A stretch of DNA of 64,000 nucleotides, taken from assembly GCA_022432975.1 (NCBI GenBank), contig CM039502.1, positions 4,516,375 to 4,580,374 on the forward strand. The letters run 5' to 3'. Under the pieces are notes generated by a model. It made no database searches and was not told the DNA's origin. It was given only the letters and a program-made list of their open reading frames with translations. Of this stretch, positions 36,604 to 48,473 are shown one piece after another. How positions within the stretch are numbered: the stretch's first letter is position 1; the number at the start of each line of letters is the position of its first letter. A program made the translations under genes and the position numbers. The stretch comes from Begonia masoniana. Lineage: Eukaryota; Streptophyta; Magnoliopsida; Cucurbitales; Begoniaceae.

Positions 36604-38262
36604 TGAAAGATTACGATTAGTTATGCGGTGTCACACAGGGTGTTATAAGGTGTTACGTGTGACACCGATGATAAATGCAATGATGGACAATATAAAATCG
36701 TGGAAATAAATGACACAGGAAGTTGGTAACGCAATTCGGTAACCAGCCTACGTCTGCGGGGCCACGCCCAGATATAAAAACATTTCTTTGAGTTTACAAA
36801 ATTACAAGACAATCGGACTTATACAAATAAAGACTCACTCTTATCTTTGTCGCCGCCTCAAGCTAACTTCCCCAAGGAAACTGTTTTTGCGAGATCCCCT
36901 TGACTTTAGAACGACCTCTCCCGAGATCTAGATAACAACAAGATCCCCTCATTGTTGGTTCCTCCCGAAACCCGTGTTATGGCAAGATCCCCTCGCCCAC
37001 GATCAAGAACGACAAGCTCCCCTTGTCTAAGAAACAGAACTTCTCCCGAGTTCGGATGCAGCCTCCTCCCGAGATTGAGCTTCAATGAAGAACAAATAAT
37101 TTGCCTCCTGGGACACCTCCTGGAACACCAGATCGAAGTCTTCGGATGTAATACACAACACACTCAATAAAACGATGAAATCCACAGATTAAGTCGAGTG
37201 TGTCAAACAATCGCAACCCATACGCAGAACCGTAAGGAGTGAAAGAAAACAGACGGCTTGGAAAAACGAAGAAACCTTCTCTCCTGTAAAATCAATACTC
37301 CGTCATCTGAAGAATAATCACCAACGACTCACTGATGGCGTGAATGAAAGGATTAGCAATTGCAGAACACACGCAAACGTTGGTGAAGAATAAAATCGCC
37401 CGATTGAATAAAAACTTTTAGCTCTCAAGAATAATGGCTTCAGCAAGCATCAATTGTTCAGCCAGAATGCATAATATACTGTGCATCAAATATTCTCTTC
37501 AAACAGATCGCACAGAATAAGAAAAACTGAATCCCATGAAAATCGGATCTGTGACACCTTGTGCGACATTTATGGAAAGTCTATGCAAACAGATCTGAAA
37601 CGAATCCCAAAATATTAGGAACAATTCCTAACAGTGTTGTGATCTCGTATCAAGCTTAACAACACCATAAAATACAGATCTGCTTCCAAAATATTATTTC
37701 CATCTTAAAATCAACTTTCCAAATATTTAGGAATAAATGTCTCAGTAACTTTCACATAAACGAAAGCTTAAATATCATTGGTAATATCCATATCTTCAAT
37801 TCGTTTAGTTACCAAATCGGATTTAATGCCGCAAGAAATAAGGAAAAACAAATCTTAACAAATTCGGTTGTGTGACACTCCGTGTGACACTTTAGGAAAG
37901 TTTCCGTAACAACCCAGATATTCATCCAAAAATTCAGGAAAGCATTCCATTAATCATGGGAACTCGAAGCCCAGCAGATTGCACCAAATCTACAGCAAAT
38001 CGGCTTTCCAAATAAAAATTTTCCAAAAAACAAGTGCCTTAAGCTTTTGGAAATAACTTCCCTAATATTCTTGTTTCCTTATTTTTCTCTTCCACAGAAT
38101 CATCATTATTGCTCATATAATACCTTCTAATAATCTGAATAAGGTATTTCTTGATTGCCAAGACTTAAATCGCCAATTTGAACAATTGTGAATAAAATAT
38201 TATTTTCATAATAAATTGCCAAAAAATCAAATGCCAACTTTATGCAAATCGTTGCATTTACA
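36604..38262. mobile_element. Solo LTR-like insertion in Copia-2 RNase H (1.66 kb)
   Basis: It starts TGAAAGATTACG and ends TTGCATTTACA, flanked by the 5-bp duplication ACAAT (36599-36603 and 38263-38267), and exactly interrupts the RNase H codons ...VYC/DNQS. It has no protein domain and no internal LTR pair, so a solo LTR is the best reading; family unknown. It contains an 11-bp perfect inverted repeat (CGGTGTCACAC at 36626 and its complement at 36657) and several GATCCCCT and CTCCCGAGAT motifs at 36890-37070. Confidence 0.75.
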
Positions 38263-38267
38263 ACAAT

Positions 38268-39720
38268 AAACAGATGAAACAGATTTCAACAAGCCAATGT
38301 CACGTAATAAACCACTTAACCACACACATTCTTTCAAACACTCAGCAAGAGCAACATACTCAGCTTTAGTAGAAGATAACGCAATTAATGGTTGAAGTTG
38401 GGAAGTCCATGTAATGCAATTTCCAAATAAGGTAAAACTGTTTGAAGTTGTTGAATTACTAGAATCTCTATCTCCAGCAAAATCAGAATCAACATACCCA
38501 ATCAGATATAAATCATCATTACATTTTTTATACAACAAACTAGAATTAACAATGTTGTTCACATAATTAGAATCTTTATCTCTAGCAAAATCAGAATCAA
38601 CATACCCAATCAGATATAAATCATCATTACATTTTCTATACAACAAACCAGAATCAACAATGTAGTTCACATAATTAACAACCTATTTGATAGCAGTCAA
38701 ATGTTCATATCCAAGATTTGACATGAATCTACTCAACAAAGATATGACAAAAGATAAATCAGGCCTAGTGCTAATCATAGCATACATCAGGAAACCGATT
38801 ATGTTGGAATAAGGTCTACTTTCCATTTTAATTTTTTCAGGATGAGTTTGAGGACATTGTGATTTTAATAGAATAAAGTGACTAGCAAGAGGCATATTCA
38901 TAGATTTACAATTACAATTCCCAAACTTAGATACTACATTTTCCAAATATGGTTTTTGATATAATTTCAATTTGCTATTAGCCCGATCTCTTTCAATTAT
39001 CACACCTAAGATCTTTCTAGTATGACCAAGGTCTTTCGTGTCAAATTCAGCACCTAATTTTGATTTCAAATCAACAATCAACGACATAGACTTACAAATC
39101 AGTAACATGTCATCCACATAGAGTAACAAATATAATGGCATATCATTCATGGATTTATAATAAAAACAAGTATCATAATTACTTCTATTAAAATCGAGGC
39201 TTGTTATGAAAGTATCAAAAAGCTTATATCATTGTCGTGGAGATTGTTTCAGTCCATAGAGAGATTTCTGCAGCAAACACACGGTTAGGAAATTTTGAAT
39301 CAATAAAACCTTCAGGTTGTTTCATTAATATTCTCTCCTCTAATTCTCCATGTAAGAGAGCAGTAGTGACAGCTAATTGTTCTAGTTAAAGGTCAAATTG
39401 AACTACTAAGGATAACATTAGTCTTATGGGCTTAAACTTAACTACAGGAGAGAAGATTTCGTTAAAATCTATAACCTTCCTTTGTGTATAACCTTTAACT
39501 ACAAGTCTGGCTTTGTACCTAGGTGAGTGTTTAGGTTTGACTCCCTTCTTAAGTTTTTACACTCCACTAACTTTTGATCCTTAGGTTTTTCAATTAGAGT
39601 CCATGTTTTGTTAAGTCTAACGGATTTAATTTCGCTATTCATAGCATTTCTCCACTCCTAACAATCCCTGGACTTTAGGGCTGCTAAGTAGGTACTTGGT
39701 TCTACATTCCTTACAAGTTG
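38268..39720 (-). pseudogene. Copia-2 reverse transcriptase and N-terminal RNase H
   Basis: From right to left: a diverged RT start with ALLHGELEERI and MKQPEGFID (about 39400-39290), frame breaks, then an open stretch 39150-38683 with LLYVDDMLL (catalytic Asp pair), LGHTRKILG and YAMISTRPDLSF. RNase H follows at 38670-38268 with GYVDSDFAGD, WTSQLQPLIALSSTKAEYVAL. In RNase H a segment of about 96 bp (LYKKCNDDLYLIGYVDSDFA) is duplicated in tandem, which alone would disturb the fold. Several stops and frameshifts; not functional. Confidence 0.85.
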
Positions 39721-39915
39721 TGCTACCACAAGAGCTATAAAAACTAGATCAGCATAGGACTATCTAGAAGGTGGTCTAATTTCCCTCCTATCTCTGTATC
39801 TAGCAAGTTGGTAACTATGTAATTCGTCTTGTAAGAAACCTAGTGCCTCTACTTGTTCATCCTTACTGGCTCTCGTGTTCTGATCAAGTTCAGTTTCAAC
39901 TACACAATCATGCTC

Positions 39916-40878
39916 TTATGTATTACTCTCTTCTCGGTTTAGATCACTCAAATTTGACATCTCCACCTCAATGTATGTTTCGGGTTCCTTAGTGTTCACA
40001 CTCTCCTCCACCTGATTAGTGTTACCAGGAGTCTTACATGGGAGAGTGGTTTCGTCAAAAATGACATCTCTACTAACAAGGATTTTAACTCCTCTAGTGT
40101 CCCTTTCCCACAATCTATACCATTTTGTACTTTGCTGTTGTTGATAACCTAGAAACACACACCTAGTTGATCTTGGATCTAACTTACCATTCTTTGTATG
40201 TGTGTAGGCTGCACATCCAAAGATTCTACGATGACTTAAATCTGGTTTTCTCTCCGTCCACACTTCTATAGGACACTTGAACTTAATGGCACTATTAGGA
40301 CTCCTATTTACTAAATAGGTGGTTGTACGCAAGGCTTCCCCCAAAAAACCCTTTGGTAACCCGGAAGTGAACAACAAACACCTAACCTTCCCTAGTAGGG
40401 TTCGGTTCATTCTCTCAGAAACACCATTTTGTTGAGGTGTATGCCTAACAGTCATATGCCTTAGAATCCCGTGAGTGTTTCAATAGGAATCAAATTCAAT
40501 ATTACAAAACTCTAGATCGTTATTGGTGCTAAGTCCCTTAAGTTTCCTATTGGTTTGGTTCTCTTCTAATGTTTTTCACTCCTTAAACTTTTCAAAAGCT
40601 TCATCCTTAGACTTTAAAAAATAGGTCCACACTCTTCTAGTGAAGTCTTTTACTATAGACAAAAAATACTTATTTCTACCATTTGTTAGATGATTTTCAG
40701 GGCCCCTCAAATCTGCATGGACATAGTCTAACTTACCCTTAGACAAATGGACACCATTTGTAAACTTTAGCCTATGTTGTTTTTCTAACACACAGGTTTC
40801 ACAAAAACTAAGGTTGGAAATGGTATCTTTTCCTAGTAGGCCTTTATTATATAGTAGATTAAGCTCATTTTGGCTCAT
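39916..40878 (-). pseudogene. Copia-2 integrase
   Basis: Two frames (40878-40576 and 40455-39916) cover integrase, which joins cDNA to host DNA. Seen are the zinc-finger tail CETCVLEKQHR, the core with DYVHADLRGP (first catalytic Asp), TPQQNGVSERMNRTL (catalytic Glu region), and the C-terminal copia signature RIFGCAAY and CVFLGY. The second Asp region (40576-40456) is broken by a frameshift and stop. Confidence 0.85.
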
Positions 40879-41272
40879 GTGATTTTAGTCTAAAGTGCCA
40901 TTTTTCAGTAGCATTAGAAACAAAAATATTCACAATATTATTAGCGGAAGAAACATAATGTGAACCATTCAATACATATAACCCAGATTCTTTAAAACTA
41001 GACGAAACTAGTTTTTCACCTTTGTATACCTGCAAGTTAGAATCAATAGCTTTGTACCAACATCCAAGATCATCAAGAGTTCCAAGAGAGATTAGGTTAC
41101 GCTTTAATTTAAGAATATATCTAACATTTGTTAGTTTAATCCAATTATTATTATCAAGAAGCAAGTATACACTTACAATTCTCTTGACACGACATGAATT
41201 ATTATTTCTCATATACACGGTATCACCTACAGTCTCATGGAGGTCAAAAAAACATAGTTTATTAGGAGACAT
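40865..41272 (-). pseudogene. Copia-2 protease / gag-pre-integrase segment
   Basis: The minus frame shows VRYILKLKRNLISLGTLDDLG, typical of the region just before copia integrase, followed by KWHFRLKSH where the integrase zinc finger starts. The aspartic protease active site expected upstream is interrupted near 41275-41300, where a TAG lies. Confidence 0.75.
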
Positions 41273-41331
41273 ATGAAAAGAACAACTTGAATCAATTATC
41301 TATTTTTCAGAATTTATTTTTCTAGAGACAT

Positions 41332-42143
41332 TCAAGATCTCACTGATAACATCACAATAACCAATAAAAATATTGGTTTCCTTATTTTGTTTTTCCTATT
41401 CATTTTTCCACTTATAACAATTTTTCTTAATGTAGTCAGCTTTTCCAAAGTGGAAACAATTTCTAGTCTCAGTCTTATTCTCATTTCTATTATCAGATTT
41501 AGGTTTGTTTTGTTGAGTATTTCCTTTTCCCTTCTTTTTTTTGTCGTTACCCTTTGCATTATTTTCAGTTACAAATAAATTATTTCCATTTTTCTTGTTT
41601 TTTATTTCAAGTTCTCTGACTTTTAAGGTAGAGGTGATCATATCAACTGTGGAGACAGTACCAGTATATTTTAGGATATCTCTAACAACACTATATAATT
41701 CAAACAGAGAGTTTAGAAGAATCATGACAAGACTAGCGTCATTAAGACTTTAATCAGTTCCTTTCAGAAGCAAAGACATTTTCAAGAAATCATCAAGAGA
41801 TTTATTTGCATCCATTTTAGAGGCAAATAAAGCACCTTTTAAATACACAAGATTAGGGGCAGATTGCATAGCATACAAAGTTTCTAGTTTATCCCACATT
41901 TACAGTAGTGTCTCTGCACATCTATCTTTCGTAGCACACTGTCTAAGAGGCTGAGCACGATTAGATTGTACGTCTCTTCATCTATCTCCGATTCTTGCTT
42001 GTCTTGTTATTTGACCACTTCTTGTTGTCCGGTTCAAGAGCGATGAGAATCTTGTTATGACTTAACAAGGCTCTCATCTTCTTTTTCCACGAACCAAAGT
42101 CGATTTTCCCATCATATGGGATAATTTCAAATCGTGATCCCAT
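41332..42143 (-). pseudogene. Copia-2 gag with damaged zinc knuckle
   Basis: It starts at the ATG on 42143 (MGSRFEIIPYDGKIDFGSW, KKKMRALL), runs through stops near 42000 and 41750, then an open stretch 41725-41332. The zinc knuckle reads CFHFGKADYIKKNC; the second Cys and the His of CCHC are replaced by Phe and Tyr, so zinc binding should be lost. The relative Copia-3 keeps CFHCGNAGHIKKNC. Confidence 0.8.
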
Positions 42144-42331
42144 GGCTTAGGAATCATGGATCAAGTGTAGAGAAAAAAAAAAGTTTGAGAAGCAAGAACA
42201 CAGATAGCAACTTACCGAGAACTTTGGACACAAGGTTGGAAACATCCAAAGTATTTCGAAGCTCTCAAACCCTAGAAATACGATTGGGTTTTCTTCCTTC
42301 GCATAGAGAACACTGCCAAGACTCAATTCTA

Positions 42332-42344
42332 GGCTCGGATACCA
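42332..42344 (-). promoter_or_regulatory. Primer binding site of Copia-2
   Basis: TGGTATCCGAGCC on the minus strand, one base off the LTR edge (TGTTATAAAATTG at 42346 on the plus strand), is an initiator-Met primer site with one change from TGGTATCAGAGCC. Confidence 0.75.
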
Positions 42345-42345
42345 C

Positions 42346-42592
42346 TGTTATAAAATTGTTATACATAGGCTCTAAGATTAGAAGTTGCAGAAATAGAAAA
42401 ATACCAAGATTTACGTCGTTCGCCCACATCTCAAATCGAAGTTCAAGATCGACTACTTCCACGGAGCTCCAATGAGAGTAATATTTCACTATCAACTAGA
42501 AATTATACCCTCATGTAATTAACCCCTCTACTACAAGAATCAACACAAACTAAAAGATAACCTAAGATGCACAGAGGACAAAACAAACCAAA
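42346..42592 (-). repeat. 5' LTR of Copia-2, inner part
   Basis: It aligns with the 3' LTR at 35808-35960 and is cut at 42592 by the solo LTR insertion; it resumes at 45176 and is recognisable to about 45330. Confidence 0.7.
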
Positions 42593-45170
42593 TGTAATAC
42601 CCGGTTCTATCAAACCGTTTCTCTATCCCTTTTTAATATATGACACAATTTATATGACAATATTAAATGTAGGGTTAGTGGATGACTAAGCAAGGGCATA
42701 AGGGTAATTAGAAATTTCAAAGGTGGATAATGTATTTAAGGAAACTATTAATGAAGTAGCCGCCACTGTTTATTTCATTTCCTCTCCATTCTCAGCTCCT
42801 CAGCTTAGCAGAGCGCGATAGGAGACCCCCTTCGACTTTCTCCAGCGATTTCCTCCGAACTTGGTGAGTTTTGCTTCTATTCTTGCTACATTGTATTTAT
42901 CGTTGGTAGGAGGGATGATAAATGAGATTTTGAGAAGGCGTAAGCGAGTGGTGGTTTCGGTTTAAGTTGAAATCAGGAATGCACAATGACTAGAGTTCCC
43001 AAAACAGTTTCCCTTAGATTTCTATTGGTTTAGAATGAAGATTAGAGGAAATTTAATGTATGCTATGTCTATGGTTTTAGGTTTGAGTAATACCCGAAGT
43101 AGCTTGCAACCAAGTTCTTTTTCCAGGAGACCAGGTAAGTAGAGTTTGCATGTACCTTCGGGCCTACATCACAAAACAGTAGGATTGTGTATGCATGAAT
43201 GTATGTTTCCTTTCAGTTGTCATGTATCATATTTTGAAGGAAAACGAAAATGAATTTACATTAAGTAGCATGGTGAGATGTGAACAGATTGCAACAATAT
43301 ACTTTTAAGGGAATTAATCCGCCCCTTAATCGAACATACGGATACATACCTTGGGAAAATTGATCCACCTCCCACTGTATCAGGGATCAAATCAGCTGTT
43401 AAGGGAACTAATCCGCCCCTTAATTGAATATATGGATACATACCTTGGGAAAACTGATCCATCCCCCATTGTACCCGGGATCATCAGACCAGCGAACGAA
43501 TGTAATATAACTGAGGGATGAAAGTAGAAACTGCATAATTAGGATTTACATTTCATTACATATTTCATTCCTTGCTTTGCTTACTTAGCATTAGGCTAAT
43601 AGATGAGTTTTGTGATGTAAGTGAAGAGGTTACTGCAGGTGAATTTCCTGTGTGCACAGACGAGTAGATGTGGTTGGAGGGGTACATTCATGCTCCGGTA
43701 TGGTAAACTGATGAGGCGGGTTAACTGATGTCAGCAGTTGTGAAGGTCTAGTTGATAATGATTCAATCTGAGTACATTGAGTTTTCATGACAGTAGTGGT
43801 TACAACCTTTTGAATTAGTTTTGAGAAAATCCTGACATTAGTGTTCTGCTGGATTTTTAAGATGCTGATTTTACTGAATTTGAGTAATGCAACGATTTAA
43901 ATTGTCTCTGAATGATTTTTGGTAAAATGCTTAATTCTGCTGATAGTCGAAACTTTCTCGGTTTACAGTAAAGTTTACTGCATGTTGTTTAGTCCATTGG
44001 CAGGAGTCGAGTAATTTACCTTATCGGGTAATGTAGAGCTCTTAAGTTAGTGGTAGACATTTTCTATCGGCAGGCGTTTTAAGGAGTCATGTGAGGTGCA
44101 CGTGTCCACCGGTGGATATCATCTATCGATAGACGTTTTAAATGACCACGTGAGAAGCACGTATCGGTTGATCCGAGGCGAAAGCCTCTTGTCGTTTAGT
44201 GACCGGTGGATGTCGTGTGTTTAATCCACCGGATGATGTAGAAAGCCTCTTGTCGTTTAGTGACCGGTGGATGTCGTATGTTTAATCCACCGGATGATGT
44301 AGAAAGTCTTTTGTCGTTTAGTGACCGGTGGATGTCGTGTGTTTAATTAATCCACCGGATGATGTAGAAAGCCTCTTGTCGTTTAGTGACCGGTGGATGT
44401 CGTATGTTTAATCCACCGGATGATGTAGAAAGTCTTTTGTCGTTTAGTGACCGGTGGATGTCGTGTGTTAAATCCACCGGATGATGTAGAAAGTCTTTTG
44501 TCGTTTAGTGACCGGTGGATGTCGTGTGTTAAATCCACCGGATGATGTAGAAAGCCTCTTGTCGTTTAGTGACCGGTGGATGTCGTGTGTTTAATCCACC
44601 GGATGATGTAGAAAGCCTCTTGTCGTTTAGTGACCGGTGGATGTCGTGTGTTTAATCCACCGGATGATGTAGAAAGCCTCTTGTCGTTTAGTGACCGGTG
44701 GATGTCGTGTGTTTAATCCACCGGATGATGTAGAAAGCCTCTTGTCGTTTAGTGACCGGTGGATGTCGTGTGTTTAATCCACCGGATGATGTAGAAAGCC
44801 TCTTGTCGTTTAGTGACCGGTGGATGTCGTGTGTTTAATCCACCGGTTTGGTTACTGGAAGAGTCTTTTGTTTCTGCTTCAGCCGCTTCCGTTGACTTTG
44901 CTCAGCGGCAGATGCGTTTGACCTTTGCAACCTTTATAGTATTTCGCAATTCAAATCTTATTCCTTTTGACCGATAATTCAAGCATTGTTCTATGGTCTT
45001 GTTTAATTTTTACTCCAATGATTTCCGCTGCAAGTTTTCAATGTTTTAGAGGTTTTAGGAAATGTCAAATTTTGAATGTCGGGTGAAGATTTAAATAAAA
45101 AAAAAAATATTTCTTAGTTATGTTCGAGCATTGAGTAGCGAACCGGGTTCAGAAAACTCGGGGCGTTACA
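42593..45170 (+). mobile_element. Solo gypsy LTR (2.58 kb) inside the Copia-2 5' LTR
   Basis: It begins TGTAATACCCGG and ends TCGGGGCGTTACA, flanked by CCAAA (42588-42592 and 45171-45175). Removing it rejoins the copia LTR sequence, as the intact version at 35960-35985 shows. Ends and length resemble the solo LTR at 17108, and it also contains an internal minisatellite. No coding capacity. Confidence 0.88.
44140..44850 (+). repeat. 61-bp minisatellite, about 11 copies, each with a hairpin
   Basis: The unit contains GACCGGTGGATGTCGTGTGT, then TTAATCCACCGGAT and GATGTAGAAAGCCTCTTGTC. ACCGGTGGAT and ATCCACCGGAT are inverted repeats, so every unit can form a stem of about nine pairs. Sub-variants differ at GCCTCTT/GTCTTTT and TGTGT/TATGT, and one unit has an extra AATT near 44348. 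Degenerate precursors start at about 44105. Confidence 0.9.
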
Positions 45171-45330
45171 CCAAATACACCGCGATTCAGTTCACAAATG
45201 AGAAACTCTACTCACAATGATCAAGACGATCGCTCCTCTTATCAGATCAATCAAAAATCTCACAAGCATCGACTCAAGTACAAAGAAATTACAAGAAAAG
45301 CAAACCCTAGCCTAGGGCTGGGCACTCTAG

Positions 45331-46080
45331 CTTTGATATATATTCTTTTGTTAGTGTAACCCTAAAAAGGTACAAAGTATTTCTCCTTCTTCTCATGGTT
45401 CTGGCAACGATTATCCTCTCTCAACGATTGAGTAAATCCTCTCGTATTATATACTGGATCGGTTGTTCTCTTTTTGTCGATGTGGCACATGGGACAATAC
45501 ATGCTCCTCCTAGTGGACAATTCTCAGGGTAACTTGAAAGTGGGATTTCCTCTTAATTTTCCTTTTGGGATTGGATTTGGCAAAAAGTGATTGTATCACA
45601 TGTATATTAGCTTCTTTTTGCTAGTTATGAGTAAAATAATTCTATTGTGAAAGTTTCGTAATTTTTAGAAGACATATATAATTTTAATAAATTATTTTAT
45701 AAAAAAGACTTAATTATAATAAATCGTGCAATTGTTAAAAAATCACGAAACTTTCCCGAACTTCTTTCCATGATATGGTAGAAATGTGGTAAAAATTTTA
45801 AAAAAAATCTAATATCGTTTGGTATATTTTCTGAGATAGTCACTGATATTTTAGAGTTTTTCTAGTTCTCGTGACCGGATTCTCATTCTCGAGCATTCCA
45901 AAGACATCTGTAAAGAACGGGAGCCGCTGAGGTTTGTTTTATTAACGAACTAATGGTTTAAGTTTTATTTTGTTAACAAACATAATTTAAAAATAATTTT
46001 GTTAATGATTCTACGTTTCATGATTTTTCTTCTTATTTATTATTATTATTATTTTAAAAAATAAGCTTCCAGACATGTCC
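45331..46080. other. Rearranged edge of Copia-2 and AT-rich DNA without genes
   Basis: About 45335-45425 is the reverse complement of Copia-2 LTR sequence at 36110-36205 (for example ATATATATTCTTTTGTTAGTG), an inverted fragment. From 45430 to 46080 no gene or known repeat was recognised; an ATT-microsatellite lies near 46040. Confidence 0.5.
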
Positions 46081-46290
46081 TGCAACTTAATTTTCTACCA
46101 AAAAACCAGCTAATTAGACTCACGAAACATTTTCTTCCACTTTCTCGGTAACCAAACAGTACGCATACTTTTTGTATCGTTTAGGTCATACTTTTTGTAT
46201 GGTAACGAGGGCCAGTTCCTAAAAACGAAAATACTAGGAATTTTGATGGGCTTTGCTACAACTTTGTCTCAATGCAAATTTTAACATTAT
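46081..46290. repeat. Fragment matching the end of the duplicated intergenic DNA
   Basis: Blocks such as CATTTTCTTCCACTTTCTCG and GGGCTTTGCTACAAC align with 35455-35800 (and 23690-24035), with a 140-base gap. So the same sequence flanks Copia-2 on both sides. Confidence 0.6.
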
Positions 46291-47810
46291 AGTAGCCCGA
46301 TGAGTTTCAATTTGAATCTCTATTATTGGGATTGAAAGACAATTTCTTTTGTCTAGCCACAAGGCATATTGGACAAACAGAATTGTAAAAGAAGACAAAT
46401 GTAAATTATCTTTGAGAAGTTTTAATTTGACTTTAGAAGAATGGCCCAACCTATAGTGCCACCTTTCAGAATCTGAATGGTTGAGCGTATTAAAAACAAT
46501 CTTGATAGAGGTTGACTACTATGGAAACTAATTGGAACATAAAATGTACAAATTTCAATTTCTTTCACCCATCCCAATCGTTTGAACCGTTGAATATTCC
46601 TGAAAAGAGAGAAAATTGGAATTGAAAATTATGGAATAATTGAAAGAGGATGTTAAAGAACTGATTGAAAGTAAATTGAACTGCAAAAATGGAACGAACA
46701 AAACATTTTGTAATAGAAGGCTTAGAGTTAGAAGAACTGAACCAACCCTATTAATTGGAACTATGAACCTATTAGGAAGAGTGACATAATTGTTTGAAAT
46801 AGATTGAGAAGTCAAGCATTTAATAATGTCCGAACAAATATGGTGTGTTGCACCAGCATCAAGAATTCAATACGAATCATTGAAATTCATACGAATGAAA
46901 GAGGCATTACCTGTAACGTTTGAGACTGAGGCGTAGAATTTCTAGCAGATAAATTTTCATACGGAGAAGATGTTGATTGTCGAAGCTGTGGGCTTACGTA
47001 AGCAATCAGTTCTTGACATTGATGAGGCACAAGATTTCCATTATTTATAGAGTTCAATGTGCCTTCCAAATCTGAGTAGCAAAATTTTTACTTATCTTAT
47101 TGATGTCAAAATTGCACTAGTATAAGACGTAAAATATTTTACTTTACAATTATCATAATAAGATACATTAAAGTCACGTAGCTAACATGATTCATCAATA
47201 ATGAAGTTGAGAACACTTTTACTCCAGAGGCAATTGCAATAGTACCCTATGTCTCTATCTGTCATTGTCATTATCATGTTGCTTTTTCAATTTTCACATG
47301 TTTTTATATAGTTTATCGTGACATAGTGATAGCACTTGATGCTCATTTTACTTCTTGATTTTGATCTGTCAAATGTACTGGCTCCTTAGTGTTTGTGATT
47401 CTTTGACCTTCCTCTAGTTATAGATAAGACCTCCAAGAAAGAATAATTTTTATTCTTCCATTTATTTTGTTTTTTCAATAATCATATCTACATTATCATT
47501 GAAAACAAATGTTGTCTTTGTAGCGCCGATAGCCAAATTAGAAATGAGATGATCCTATTAGATTGTCAAACTTTGAAGTCAAGACACTTGACAATATTCC
47601 TCTCGAAATATAAAATATAGTTTGTTGACAGCATTATCATTTGCTTTCTTCTATTTTGAATCCTTGATATATGATAGTCTATCACCAATGGTCATAGCAC
47701 CATTTTGTTCAAAATAACACATTCATTTTTTAATTTCCACAATAAAAAATTATTTCTCTTAATTTTTTCAATTTTAACTCTAGCCATAATGGTAATTGCT
47801 CTCATACCAC
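46291..47810 (-). pseudogene. Copia remnant (gag zinc knuckle and protease region)
   Basis: From right to left on the minus strand: a primer site (TGGTATGAGAGC, 47806-47795), a gag stretch with SRSKMSIKCYHY (decayed zinc knuckle, about 47350-47290), a segment with DAGATHHIC (the copia protease active-site block, about 46870-46840) and the following NNVLFVPFLQFNLLSISSLTS region (46815-46555). Integrase and RT are gone. It lies in front of gene island 2 as the gag remnant at 9680-10086 lies in front of island 1. Confidence 0.7.
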
Positions 47811-48005
47811 TTGCTGAAAAAATAATGTCCTGATATGAAGTATAAAAATATTTTACCTGCTCGTTAAAATATAATAGATAGAAGTAAAAAAATAATAGAC
47901 AAAAACAAATACTGAGAATTTATACGTAAACTCAAATCATTTCTAATTTGGCTATTAGGTGGTTACCCATTTGTTGTTGTCCTTGTCTTTCTTCATAAAT
48001 CATAC

Positions 48006-48208
48006 GTGCAGAGGTCAATTCAGGCCCCTGGTTTTCCTTATAAACTCCGCTTCATGCCTGTTGTTTCTTCTTCTTCTGCGCCGGATAGAGGGTGTTTCTC
48101 TACTGCTTTTGGTTCTTCTGTAACTAAAGCTTCTGCCATGAACGAGAAGATAAAGCAGGCTGAGGATTCTTCTAGAACTGTCTTGTACTTGCTGTTGGGG
48201 TCATAATT
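48006..48208 (+). pseudogene. WIP/DUF3774-like pseudogene
   Basis: It is the copy of the gene at 11194-11442. About 290 bases, including the original start codon, are deleted (GCCTGTTGTTTC joins TTCTTCTTCTGC). Near the end two bases are missing in the LYLSCWGPN codons, so it ends LYLLLGS. Loss of both the start and the signature C-terminus makes it non-functional. Confidence 0.8.
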
Positions 48209-48473
48209 AGATACTCGTCCAGCGGGTGAACAGATGTAACTTGTGTTCATTTTATATTAAAACTATATTCTATATCATTTACAAACTCAACCATTTGCTT
48301 CACATCGCCAATGCCCTGTTCTTGTCTAATGTTGAACTATTGACATTTCTTCAAGTCTACTTGTAAAGCCTGGGCCAACAAGGCAGCATACCAGCCGGCG
48401 CTTGGATTCGAGACGACCCCTTGAATAGCCAGATGGCTCGGCCCGCCTTAGAGTCGGTCCGCAGAGCTGACCT

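Larger units (their letters stand above)
35808..45330 (-). mobile_element. Copia-2: Ty1-copia retrotransposon, minus strand, dead
   Basis: Order on the minus strand: 5' LTR (split, 45330-45176 and 42592-42346), primer site (42344-42332), gag (42143-41332), protease/gag-pre-integrase (41272-40865), integrase (40878-39916), RT/RNase H (39720-36375), polypurine tract (AAGGTGGAGTT at 36302-36312) and 3' LTR (36301-35808). The order integrase before RT defines copia. Two later insertions lie inside, at 36604-38262 and 42593-45170. Frameshifts and stops occur throughout. Copia-3 at the window end is the same family. Confidence 0.85.

Noticed and set aside
36906..37170. 72-85-codon ORFs on both strands
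   Set aside because: They lie in the ACAAT-flanked LTR-like insertion with no domain; chance ORFs in a GC-richer patch.
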